DNA of 14,699 nucleotides. Origin: an uncultured Marinosulfonomonas sp. (GTDB lineage Bacteria > Pseudomonadota > Alphaproteobacteria > Rhodobacterales > Rhodobacteraceae). Position numbers and translations under genes: made by a program. Position 1 is the stretch's first letter, and every line of letters begins with the position of its first letter. The notes beneath the pieces are model-generated. The model was not told the DNA's origin, searched no databases, and saw only the letters and a list, made by a program, of their open reading frames with translations. The stretch spans positions 1 through 14,699 of the forward strand of contig CAMZKY010000239.1 in assembly GCA_947311455.1 (NCBI GenBank), in the 5' to 3' direction. This document shows positions 6,869-13,724 of the stretch, in pieces.

Positions 6869-8662
6869 ATGGCGCGCGGCACTCAAACAATTCTGGAAGA
6901 GCGGGAAAAATCCAAAACAGTTGGCCCTCTGGCCGGATTGGGGCCATTTTTGCGCCCGTATATGGGCTTGGTGATTCTGTCTGGGCTGGCGCTCATTCTA
7001 ACCGCGACGATTTCCTTGGTGGTGCCAATGGCGGTACGCCGTGTGGTTGACGGGTTTGGCGCGGAAAACAGTGCGCTTCTGGATCAATATTTTGGCGCGG
7101 CTCTTGGGGTTGCGGCGGCGTTGGCTGTGGGAACAGGGTTTCGGTATTATCTGGTGACGCGCCTTGGCGAACGGGTGGTTGCCGATATCCGCGAGGCGGT
7201 GTTTGCCCGCGTAATTACTCTATCACCATCGTTTTACGAAAAGGTGATGACGGGTGAAATCCTGTCGCGGATCACCACGGATACAACCCTTATTCAATCG
7301 GTAATCGGGTCGTCTGTATCGGTGGCGCTGCGCAATGTATTGATGTTGATTGGTGGAATGATTTTGATGCTGTTTACCAGCGCCAAATTAACGGGCTTGG
7401 TATTGCTATTGGTGCCATTGATCATTGTGCCGATTATCGTGCTGGGCCGTCGCCTGCGCAAACTTAGCCGCGAAAATCAGGATTGGATCGCTGCCAGCTC
7501 TGGCACCGCATCGGAATCCTTGTCGGCGGTGCAAACCGTGCAGGCCTTTACCCAAGAAACAGCCACCGCTCAGGCGTTTACTGATGTAACTGAAAAATCA
7601 TATGGCACCGCGATGAAACGCATTAGCACCCGCGCGTTGATGACTGTGATTGTGATCTTTTTGATCTTTTCCGGTGTTGTCGGTGTGTTGTGGATCGGTG
7701 CACGCGATGTGCAGGCCGATATCATGTCGCCCGGTGAATTGGTGCAGTTCCTGATCTATGCGATTTTGGTGGCCGGGGCGGTGGGCGCATTGTCCGAAAT
7801 CTGGGGTGAATTGCAACGTGCGGCGGGGGCAACAGAACGTTTGGTGGAATTGCTGCAAACCCAAGACACAGTAAACGACCCTGAAAATCCTGTTGCGCTG
7901 GCCGAAACACCAAAAGGTGAAATCGCCTTTGATGACGTCAGCTTTTATTACCCCGCGCGCCCTGATGTAGCGGCGATTTCTGGAGTTTCGGCTCAGATTA
8001 AAGCCGGCGAAACCATCGCGCTGGTTGGGCCGTCGGGGGCGGGGAAATCAACAATTATCCAGCTTTTGTTGCGGTTCTATGATCCGGCAAGTGGCACAAT
8101 CAAAATTGACGGTACTGATCTGCGCGACATGAAGCGCGAAGATTTCCGTGGTGCGATTTCGTTGGTGCCACAAGATCCGGCGATCTTTGCCTTGACTGCC
8201 CGTGAAAACATTCGCTTTGGCCGCCCTGGAGCCAGTGATGCAGATGTTGAGGCCGCCGCCAAAGCCGCTGCCGCGCATGATTTTCTGGAGGCGCTGCCGG
8301 ATGGATACGACACATATGTGGGCGAAAAGGGCGTAATGCTTTCAGGGGGGCAAAAGCAACGGATTGCCATTGCCCGCGCCATTTTGCGCGACGCGCCAAT
8401 CTTGCTGCTGGACGAGGCCACGTCGGCGTTGGACGCTGAAAGCGAACGCGCTGTTCAGGATGCGGTGGATATGATGGCGGCCGAACGCACCACTTTGATC
8501 GTTGCGCACCGATTGGCAACGGTGAAAAAAGCCGACCGCATCTTTGTGTTTGAAGCGGGTAAAATCGTTGCTGTTGGCAATCACGATGAACTGGTGGCGC
8601 AAGGCGGTCTCTATGCGCGTTTGGCGAAATTGCAGTTTACGGCTGGTATGGCCGTGGAATAA
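6869..8662 (+). CDS. ABC exporter, fused permease and ATPase (MsbA/ABCB-like)
   Basis: This 597-residue half-transporter has an N-terminal membrane domain of about six helices (roughly residues 30-320) and a C-terminal ATPase. The Walker A GPSGAGKST is at residues 387-395, the signature LSGGQ at 491-495, and Walker B ILLLDEATSALD at about 511-522 with Glu516. The switch His547 is in IVAHRLAT. Such proteins work as homo- or heterodimers in the inner membrane and export lipids or drugs. The substrate is not evident, and no second half-transporter is adjacent, so a homodimer is expected. An AAGGA ribosome site lies upstream of the ATG. It follows tRNA-Gly and precedes the acyl-CoA synthetase by 86 bp. 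MsbA-type lipid export is possible but not shown. Confidence 0.93.
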   Translation: MARGTQTILEEREKSKTVGPLAGLGPFLRPYMGLVILSGLALILTATISLVVPMAVRRVVDGFGAENSALLDQYFGAALGVAAALAVGTGFRYYLVTRLGERVVADIREAVFARVITLSPSFYEKVMTGEILSRITTDTTLIQSVIGSSVSVALRNVLMLIGGMILMLFTSAKLTGLVLLLVPLIIVPIIVLGRRLRKLSRENQDWIAASSGTASESLSAVQTVQAFTQETATAQAFTDVTEKSYGTAMKRISTRALMTVIVIFLIFSGVVGVLWIGARDVQADIMSPGELVQFLIYAILVAGAVGALSEIWGELQRAAGATERLVELLQTQDTVNDPENPVALAETPKGEIAFDDVSFYYPARPDVAAISGVSAQIKAGETIALVGPSGAGKSTIIQLLLRFYDPASGTIKIDGTDLRDMKREDFRGAISLVPQDPAIFALTARENIRFGRPGASDADVEAAAKAAAAHDFLEALPDGYDTYVGEKGVMLSGGQKQRIAIARAILRDAPILLLDEATSALDAESERAVQDAVDMMAAERTTLIVAHRLATVKKADRIFVFEAGKIVAVGNHDELVAQGGLYARLAKLQFTAGMAVE

Positions 8663-8748
8663 TTTCGTAGCGTTCCCCTTGCTATATTAGCCATTTCAGC
8701 GCATTTTTCCTTAAACCGCGCGCAAAGTTGCGGTATGGGAGGGAAAAT

Positions 8749-10641
8749 ATGCCGCAAATTGCAAATTTGGCCGATAGCGACGCGATTGAAAATGAAATGC
8801 CGTGGGAAGATCGCGATCTTGCCCAGACCATGTATCAATTCTTGTCAGCCACAGCGACCAAATTCGGGTCGCGTAAAGCCATCAGTTACCAGATCACATC
8901 CGGCCCCAAGGACAAAGCCGAAACCCTGACATGGTCGGAACTGTTTGCCAAAACCATGCAGACGGCCAACTTGTTTCGCAGTTTGGGTGTCGGCGAAAAT
9001 GATGTAGTGGCCTATTTGCTGCCCAATGCCAATGAGACGGTGTTTACTCTTTATGGCGGAATGATCGCTGGGATCGTGAATCCAATCAATCCTTTGCTTG
9101 AATCGGAACAGATTGCCTCGATCCTACGCGAAACGAATGCCAAGGTCTTGGTGACATTAAAGGCCTTTCCAAAAACCGATGTGGCGCAGAAAGCCGCCAA
9201 AGCGGTTGAAATGGCTCCCAATGTCAAACACGTGATCGAGGTGGACTTGCTGCGTTATCTTGCGCCACCGAAAAAATGGATCGCGGGGATAATCCGCCCT
9301 AAAAATCCGGTCAACCACAAAGCCAAGGTTCTAAATTTTTCCAAAGAGATTGCCCGCCAGAATACCACACTGGATTTTGCTGATTCCCAAGGCGATCGGG
9401 TGGCGGCCTATTTTCATACGGGTGGCACCACAGGCATGCCGAAAGTGGCGCAACATTTATATTCCGGGATGATCTATAACGGGTGGCTGGGTGGCACATT
9501 GTTGTTTGATGAAACTGATAATGTGATTTGCCCCTTGCCGCTATTTCATGTGTTTGCTGTGCATGTGATTTTGATGGCATCGATTGCATCGGGAGCGCAT
9601 GTGGTGTTCCCAACCCCTGCCGGATATCGGGGCGAAGGCGTGTTTGACAATTTTTGGAAACTGGTTGAGCGCCATAAAATCACCTTTATCATCACCGTGC
9701 CCACGGCCATCGCCGCCCTGATGCAGCGCCCGATTGATGCGGATGTGTCCTCCCTTAAAACTGCATTTTCCGGCTCGGCCCCTTTGCCGGTGGAATTGTT
9801 CAATAGATTTGAAAAATCAACAGGTGTGTCGCTTGTCGAAGGCTATGGCCTGACAGAAGCCACCTGCCTTGTGTCTCTAAACCCTGTGTTTGGGGAAAAG
9901 AAAATCGGCTCGGTTGGCATTCCGTTTCCCTATACCGATGTGCGGATTTTGGATTGCGACGATGCGGGTAAAGTGCGCAAAGAATGCGCACCAGATGAAG
10001 TGGGTGAAATCTGCATTTCCAACCCCGGCGTTTATACGGGCAACACCTATACGGAAGCGGATAAAAACACGGGGCTGTTTGCCGATGGAACACACCTGCG
10101 CACCGGCGATTTGGGCCGCATTGATCCGGATGGGTATTTGTGGATCACTGGTCGAGCCAAAGATTTGATTATTCGTGGTGGCCACAACATTGACCCCGCC
10201 GAAATTGAAGAAGCGCTGGCAGGGCACGAGGCTGTGGCCTTTGTTGGTGCTATCGGTCAGCCCGATAGTTTTTCTGGCGAATTGCCCTGCGCCTATGTGG
10301 AGCTGATTGACGGGGCTTCTGTGACAATTGAAGAACTGAAAGCCTTTACCAAAAAGCATATTCAGGAACGCGCAGCCAATCCTAAATATATCGAAATTCT
10401 GGACGAATTGCCGAAAACCGCGGTGGGTAAAGTGTTTAAACCCGAGCTGCGCAAAAGCGCGATTACGCGGGTTTATAATGAGGCCCTGGTTGAGAAGGGC
10501 CTTGCTGCCGAAGTTGTTCTGGTGATCGACAGCAAAAACCGCGGGCTGGTGGCGCAGTTGAAAAAAACTGGTGATGTGGATGAAGCAGCGGTTAAAAAAT
10601 GCCTGGGCGAATATACTCGACCTTGGGAATGGGCGGAATAG
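8749..10641 (+). CDS. Acyl-CoA synthetase (AMP-forming, ANL superfamily)
   Basis: The enzyme activates a carboxylic or fatty acid with ATP to an acyl-adenylate and then to acyl-CoA. In the 630-residue product the ATP loop HTGGTTGMPK is at residues 223-232, and EGYGLTEAT lies at about 364-372. RTGDLG holds Asp454, GRAKDLIIRGGHNIDP follows, and the C-terminal catalytic lysine is Lys561 in TAVGKVFKP. The ATG at 8749 is preferred because a strong GGGAGGG Shine-Dalgarno sits 5-11 bases upstream. An in-frame TTG at 8728 would add 7 residues but lacks such a site. The chain has no signal peptide. It is longer than a minimal FadD and resembles the ~630-residue acyl-CoA synthetases common in this class. 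Chain-length specificity cannot be read. Confidence 0.93.
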   Translation: MPQIANLADSDAIENEMPWEDRDLAQTMYQFLSATATKFGSRKAISYQITSGPKDKAETLTWSELFAKTMQTANLFRSLGVGENDVVAYLLPNANETVFTLYGGMIAGIVNPINPLLESEQIASILRETNAKVLVTLKAFPKTDVAQKAAKAVEMAPNVKHVIEVDLLRYLAPPKKWIAGIIRPKNPVNHKAKVLNFSKEIARQNTTLDFADSQGDRVAAYFHTGGTTGMPKVAQHLYSGMIYNGWLGGTLLFDETDNVICPLPLFHVFAVHVILMASIASGAHVVFPTPAGYRGEGVFDNFWKLVERHKITFIITVPTAIAALMQRPIDADVSSLKTAFSGSAPLPVELFNRFEKSTGVSLVEGYGLTEATCLVSLNPVFGEKKIGSVGIPFPYTDVRILDCDDAGKVRKECAPDEVGEICISNPGVYTGNTYTEADKNTGLFADGTHLRTGDLGRIDPDGYLWITGRAKDLIIRGGHNIDPAEIEEALAGHEAVAFVGAIGQPDSFSGELPCAYVELIDGASVTIEELKAFTKKHIQERAANPKYIEILDELPKTAVGKVFKPELRKSAITRVYNEALVEKGLAAEVVLVIDSKNRGLVAQLKKTGDVDEAAVKKCLGEYTRPWEWAE

Positions 10642-10656
10642 TATTAGCCAAAAATG

Positions 10657-10687
10657 AAAAGAGGCGCCTCAAATGGGCGTCTCTTTT
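10657..10687. terminator. Bidirectional rho-independent terminator
   Basis: A 12-bp stem (AAAAGAGGCGCC at 10657-10668 with GGCGTCTCTTTT at 10676-10687, one G-T wobble) closes a 7-base loop. The flanking A-run and T-run give a U-tract on either strand. It sits between the convergent stops of the acyl-CoA synthetase (10641) and cpaB (10706), so it should end both transcripts. Confidence 0.88.
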
Positions 10688-10705
10688 CCTGTCAGCATTT
10701 GGGTT

Positions 10706-11551
10706 TTAGTTGGTGCAAGCAACCGGAATCATAACCACCTCGGCGCCGCGACGGGTTTTAACCGTGCAAACTTTTTGGCGCTGAACCGCGGCGATTTCCT
10801 GGGTTTGAATGCCTAGCAGGCGATTTTGGTCAACTTCGATTCCATCGGCAATCGTGTTATCATCTACGCCCACCAGTGAAAGCGATAGACGCCCGGTGTT
10901 TTGAGCTTGCGCCAATGAAGCAACCTGCGTGGGGCTTACCTCTGCCGTTACGGTTTTGGCAACTGACGCGCCTTTGCGATCATCATCGGCGGATTGATCA
11001 ACAGCCACCAAACGAATACCGGATTCAATGAGCTTTGTAATACCTTCGCGGTTGCTGCCAGTGCCTTTGCCACTCCAGTAAACATCAACGCGGTCGCCCG
11101 GGCGTAAAAAGCCGGAAACACCGCTGGTGACATCCACTTTTATTGTAAAGGCACGCATCCCTCTTGATAGACGCGAAGTAATGCCCGCTTCCTCACCGGG
11201 GTCGGTGACCTTGGTGCGTAAAATGGCTTCGCCAGCTTCCATTGTGCGTAAAACAGAGCGCAGCTTTTCATCACCATTCGGAAATAATTGGCTGGCCTTG
11301 GTAAAGGCACCAGATGGAATGGCATTTTTGGGCCATTTAACCAATTTCACATCCGAAAACTTTAGCTGCTTTCCATATCGCACTTCGTGGGTGGAAACGA
11401 AAACATCGACAGTTTCAACGATGCCGGAATTCAGTGATTTTTGGTGCTCAAGCTCGGCTTGATACGAGCTAAAATACCCGCGTGCCATATATACGGCCAA
11501 TCCGGCCAGTCCGACCCCGAGGATCAGAACCAATCCAAATACTAAACGCAT
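10706..11551 (-). CDS. cpaB: Flp pilus assembly protein CpaB (RcpC-like)
   Basis: CpaB is a periplasmic or inner-membrane-anchored component of the Tad/Flp type IVb pilus machine and works with the outer-membrane secretin CpaC. The 281-residue product has one N-terminal membrane anchor (about residues 3-22). An SAF-like domain follows (VDVFVSTHEVRYGKQLKFSDVKLVKWPKNAIP). The RcpC/CpaB core is SRGMRAFTIKVDVTSGVSGFLRPGDRVDVYW, with a further segment TAEVSPTQVASLAQAQNTGRLSLSL. The C-terminus carries two cysteines (VCTVK...VACTN) that could form a disulfide. AAAGGAA precedes the ATG. It is the last gene after three pilin genes on the minus strand and is followed by a terminator, with no cpaC, cpaE, cpaF or tadBC neighbour here. 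Confidence 0.92.
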   Translation of the reverse strand: MRLVFGLVLILGVGLAGLAVYMARGYFSSYQAELEHQKSLNSGIVETVDVFVSTHEVRYGKQLKFSDVKLVKWPKNAIPSGAFTKASQLFPNGDEKLRSVLRTMEAGEAILRTKVTDPGEEAGITSRLSRGMRAFTIKVDVTSGVSGFLRPGDRVDVYWSGKGTGSNREGITKLIESGIRLVAVDQSADDDRKGASVAKTVTAEVSPTQVASLAQAQNTGRLSLSLVGVDDNTIADGIEVDQNRLLGIQTQEIAAVQRQKVCTVKTRRGAEVVMIPVACTN

Positions 11552-11705
11552 GGTTTTTCCTTTCTGCTCTTAATAACCGGCTACATTGGCGCGGTTGGAT
11601 TCCTAATTAGGGATACTATGGCGGTGAAATGTGGCATAAAGTGGGGCAAAGAATGGTGATCCAAAGGGCAATTCCGGCAAACTTGTGCAAAGTTACGCCT
11701 AATGG

Positions 11706-11891
11706 TTAAAAATACCCTAGCGTTCGCGTTTTGATTGTTGCACCAATCCCTGTAGATTTATCAAGTACCGGATTGCCGATGGTCGTCATAATAGCGACAG
11801 ACAAGCCTATAATGGCGGCAGTTAAAACGACCCAATCAACGGTGACGGCTCCGCGTTCGGAATGAATGAATTGGTAAAGGAAAATGTTCAT
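11706..11891 (-). CDS. Flp family type IVb pilin, divergent paralogue (third in the cassette)
   Basis: This 61-residue prepilin has a 14-residue leader ending in Gly (SERG) and a mature protein starting AVTVDWVVLTAAIIGL, the hydrophobic assembly helix. The usual Glu5-Tyr6 of Flp pilins is Asp5-Trp6 here, as in the two neighbouring pilins. Residues after the helix (TTIGNPVLDKSTGIGATIKTRTLGYF) differ completely from the GAGATDLADDIE tail of the other two. It could therefore be a minor pilin or a pilin with a different surface. A GGGAG ribosome site lies upstream of the ATG. It sits 82 bp downstream of the second pilin and 154 bp upstream of cpaB. Confidence 0.88.
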   Translation of the reverse strand: MNIFLYQFIHSERGAVTVDWVVLTAAIIGLSVAIMTTIGNPVLDKSTGIGATIKTRTLGYF

Positions 11892-11930
11892 CGCCTGCTC
11901 CCGTTATGAAAATTGTGTTCTTGCGATTTC

Positions 11931-11962
11931 CTCTGGCCAGCCTGTTTTTGGGCGGGCCAGAG
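11931..11962 (-). ncRNA. Intercistronic hairpin between pilin genes (RNA element, no U-tract)
   Basis: CTCTGGCC (11931-11938) pairs perfectly with GGCCAGAG (11955-11962). Inside, after an A-G mismatch, GCC pairs with GGC, leaving a T-rich loop. It begins about 11 bases after the stop of the second pilin and lies in the leader of the third. There is no U-run on the transcript side, so a stabilising or processing hairpin, or a weak attenuator, is more likely than a terminator. The function is inferred. Confidence 0.55.
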
Positions 11963-11973
11963 ATGGGCATGTA

Positions 11974-12159
11974 TTAGTAAGAAGCGATTGCCGATGTTTT
12001 CAAGCTTACTTCGATGTCGTCAGCCAGATCAGTAGCACCAGCACCAACAGATGTCATAACAGCAACGCCAAGACCGATGATTGCGGCGGTTAACACAACC
12101 CAGTCAACAGTTACGGCACCGGTTTCATCATCGTTGAAAGATTTAAAGAGTTTGAACAT
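11974..12159 (-). CDS. Flp family type IVb pilin (second in the cassette)
   Basis: This is a 61-residue prepilin. The leader of 14 residues (MFKLFKSFNDDETG) ends at the cleavage glycine, and the mature form begins AVTVDWVVLTAAIIGLGVAVM. The tail GAGATDLADDIE is nearly identical to the first pilin, differing in only a few C-terminal residues (VSLKTSAIASY against TNLKAATIASY). The ATG at 12159 is chosen over an upstream in-frame start at 12195. It gives a proper prepilin leader and has an AAAGGAAA ribosome site just upstream. It is likely a structural pilin that is polymerised after cleavage and methylation by a prepilin peptidase not present in this window. Confidence 0.92.
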   Translation of the reverse strand: MFKLFKSFNDDETGAVTVDWVVLTAAIIGLGVAVMTSVGAGATDLADDIEVSLKTSAIASY

Positions 12160-12186
12160 AGTGTATTTCCTTTGTGATCTGTGTTG

Positions 12187-12213
12187 GCAAACCAAGGAAT
12201 TTTGCCTTGGCTT
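12187..12213 (-). ncRNA. Leader hairpin upstream of the second pilin
   Basis: CAAACCAAGG (12187-12196) and CCTTGGCTTG (12204-12213) form a 10-bp stem with one mismatch and a 7-base loop. It lies 28-54 bases upstream of the second pilin ATG on the transcribed strand. No U-tract follows. It could set mRNA stability or translation of the pilin. The role is inferred. Confidence 0.4.
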
Positions 12214-12364
12214 GAGAAAGGGATATTGAGGAAATGCGGCAGTAATCTGTTCGCCGCTCGTCGGGGGCGTGGACTATCTTGAAACTTTGAATCGTATTTT
12301 TTCGTGTATAAACGCGAAATTGCGACCCTTGGGCCGCGACCGGCATGTCCAGAATTCTTCGAAC

Positions 12365-12550
12365 TTAATAAGACGCGATTGTTGCGGCTTTTAGGTTTGT
12401 TTCGATGTCATCAGCCAGATCAGTTGCACCAGCGCCAACAGAAGTCATAACAGCAACACCCAGACCGATGATTGCAGCTGTCAGAACAACCCAATCTACA
12501 GTTACGGCACCAGATTCGTCATTTGCGAAGTTTTTGATAAAGTTAAGCAT
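12365..12550 (-). CDS. Flp family type IVb pilin (first in the cassette)
   Basis: This 61-residue prepilin has the leader MLNFIKNFANDESG, cleavage after Gly14, and a mature protein AVTVDWVVLTAAIIGLGVAVM with tail GAGATDLADDIETNLKAATIASY. Asp5-Trp6 replaces the classical Glu5-Tyr6. An AAAGGAA ribosome site precedes the ATG. It is first of the three pilin genes and has the longest upstream region, so it is the probable major pilin driven by the promoter in the 12551-12887 gap. The core DNA is very close to that of the second pilin, with both genes 186 bp long and starts 391 bp apart. This indicates a fairly recent tandem duplication. Confidence 0.92.
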   Translation of the reverse strand: MLNFIKNFANDESGAVTVDWVVLTAAIIGLGVAVMTSVGAGATDLADDIETNLKAATIASY

Positions 12551-12887
12551 TGTTTGGTTCCTTTAAGATTCGTTTACTCATTTTCTCCACACCGTTTAAA
12601 ACTTCACCGGATCGACCTCTTATTGACCCTCTGTTCGTTTTGGTATGCAAACGTTATCCCATGGGAATGCGGCTGCTTTGGTGCAATTTGATGAAATGCG
12701 TATTTAGATCGGAGAAATCATCTTAACCTGTTGTTAGTAACGATTAATAATTACTATTTTTGGCGAGTGGTTTTTGAAACAATTGCATTATGACCAGTTT
12801 ATCGTGCGAAAACCTGCATTTTTAGCGGAAAAACTGGAACATTTAGCAGCATCTGTTAATGTTACCAAAACAATAACGGGCATATAT
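12551..12887. other. Divergent intergenic region between the pilin operon and the lytic transglycosylase
   Basis: These 337 bases hold no convincing gene. They are AT-rich in their right half and must carry promoters for the pilin operon (leftward) and the transglycosylase (rightward). An open frame from a TTG at 12774 leads into the transglycosylase but would put 38 residues before a clear signal peptide, so I treat it as untranslated. A CtrA-like motif is listed separately. No sharp -35/-10 pair stands out. Confidence 0.6.
12723..12737. promoter_or_regulatory. CtrA-like binding motif (TTAA-N7-TTAG)
   Basis: TTAA (12723-12726), 7 bases and TTAG (12734-12737) match the alphaproteobacterial CtrA consensus TTAA-N7-TTAA at 7 of 8 positions. 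CtrA controls pilA and other pilus genes in Caulobacter and motility or pilus genes in relatives. The motif lies about 170 bp upstream of the first pilin and 150 bp upstream of the transglycosylase. The region is AT-rich, so a chance match is possible. Confidence 0.3.
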
Positions 12888-13724
12888 ATGAGGCTATGTT
12901 ACTTTCTTTGGGCGGGTGCAGCTCTGTTTTTATTGAACATTACTGCCATAGCCGAAACACCCGCGCCATATCCAGATTTCACTTTTAGACGTGTTAAACC
13001 TCCATCGAGTGGGGTGGGTCATAGAATTACAATCCAAATTGCGCCTGATGCGTCCACAGTTCCCTCCACGCAAAAGCAAACCGATGCGAAACCGGTAAAA
13101 CCTGATGCCGGAGCACTTGATTGGTATTGGACGGGCATTTCAGCAAAGCTAAGCGATAGTCGGCCGGGCCGACTGGCGGATGCTGTTACCTATCTGGACA
13201 AAGGGCCAAACGGGCAAACTGTGCCCAAGCCACGCCTCCAGCATTTGCAAGATATAGTCACCGCACATGGCACAGATATTTTGTTGGCCACGATTGATAC
13301 AAAAGTATCCCCAGCATTTGTACTGGCTTTGATCGGCGTGGAATCCTCGGGAAAGACGAATGCAGTCAGCACGGCTGGGGCTACGGGGTTGATGCAGTTA
13401 ATGCCCGACACCGCAACACGGTTTGGCGTTACCGATGCAACGGATGCCGCGCAAAACATTAAAGGCGGTGTGGCCTATCTGGATTGGCTGATGAAAGAAT
13501 TTGATGGTGATCCGGTTTTGATATTGGCAGCCTATAACGCTGGTGAAAATGCCGTAAAGAAAAATAAAGGTGTGCCCCCATATGCTGAAACGCGTGATTA
13601 TGTGCCCAAGGTGCTGGCCGCTTGGACAGTGGCACGTGGATTGTGCTTAACCCCGCCAGAGCTGATTTCGGATGGGTGTGTATTTGCGCTAAAGGCGGCT
13701 CAAACCGGAGGAAAGAGTGAGTAA
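12888..13724 (+). CDS. Exported lytic transglycosylase (SLT domain)
   Basis: The enzyme cleaves the glycan strands of peptidoglycan in the periplasm, forming anhydro-muropeptides. With the ATG at 12888 the 278-residue product begins with a signal peptide (MRLCYFLWAGAALFLLNITAIA, then ETPAP). A low-complexity proline-rich spacer follows to about residue 75. The SLT domain runs from about 125 to 250: LALIGVESSG with catalytic Glu152, AGATGLMQLMPDTATRFGV, NIKGGVAYLDWLM, and LAAYNAGENAVKK...PYAETRDYVPKV. Two C-terminal cysteines follow. This start is preferred over the TTG at 12774 because it puts the signal peptide at the N-terminus. It is divergent from the Flp pilin operon, which suggests (but does not prove) a role in pilus passage. 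It overlaps the next gene by 8 bp. Confidence 0.92.
   Translation: MRLCYFLWAGAALFLLNITAIAETPAPYPDFTFRRVKPPSSGVGHRITIQIAPDASTVPSTQKQTDAKPVKPDAGALDWYWTGISAKLSDSRPGRLADAVTYLDKGPNGQTVPKPRLQHLQDIVTAHGTDILLATIDTKVSPAFVLALIGVESSGKTNAVSTAGATGLMQLMPDTATRFGVTDATDAAQNIKGGVAYLDWLMKEFDGDPVLILAAYNAGENAVKKNKGVPPYAETRDYVPKVLAAWTVARGLCLTPPELISDGCVFALKAAQTGGKSE

Noticed and set aside
9877..10359. 160-codon open frame on the minus strand inside the acyl-CoA synthetase gene
   Set aside because: It is fully antisense to a clear coding gene with all catalytic motifs, has no recognisable protein features, and open antisense frames are common at this base composition.
11602..11611. CCTAATTAGG palindrome upstream of cpaB
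   Set aside because: It is only 10 bp, AT-rich and isolated. Symmetry of this length is expected by chance in intergenic DNA, and no promoter elements frame it.
12299..12320. Hairpin TTTCG...CGAAA in the spacer after the first pilin
   Set aside because: The stem is short and, on the transcribed minus strand, is followed by A residues rather than U residues, so it is not a terminator.
12143..12346. 67-codon minus-strand open frame upstream of the second pilin
   Set aside because: It overlaps the start of the pilin in another frame, lacks a ribosome site, and has no recognisable features.
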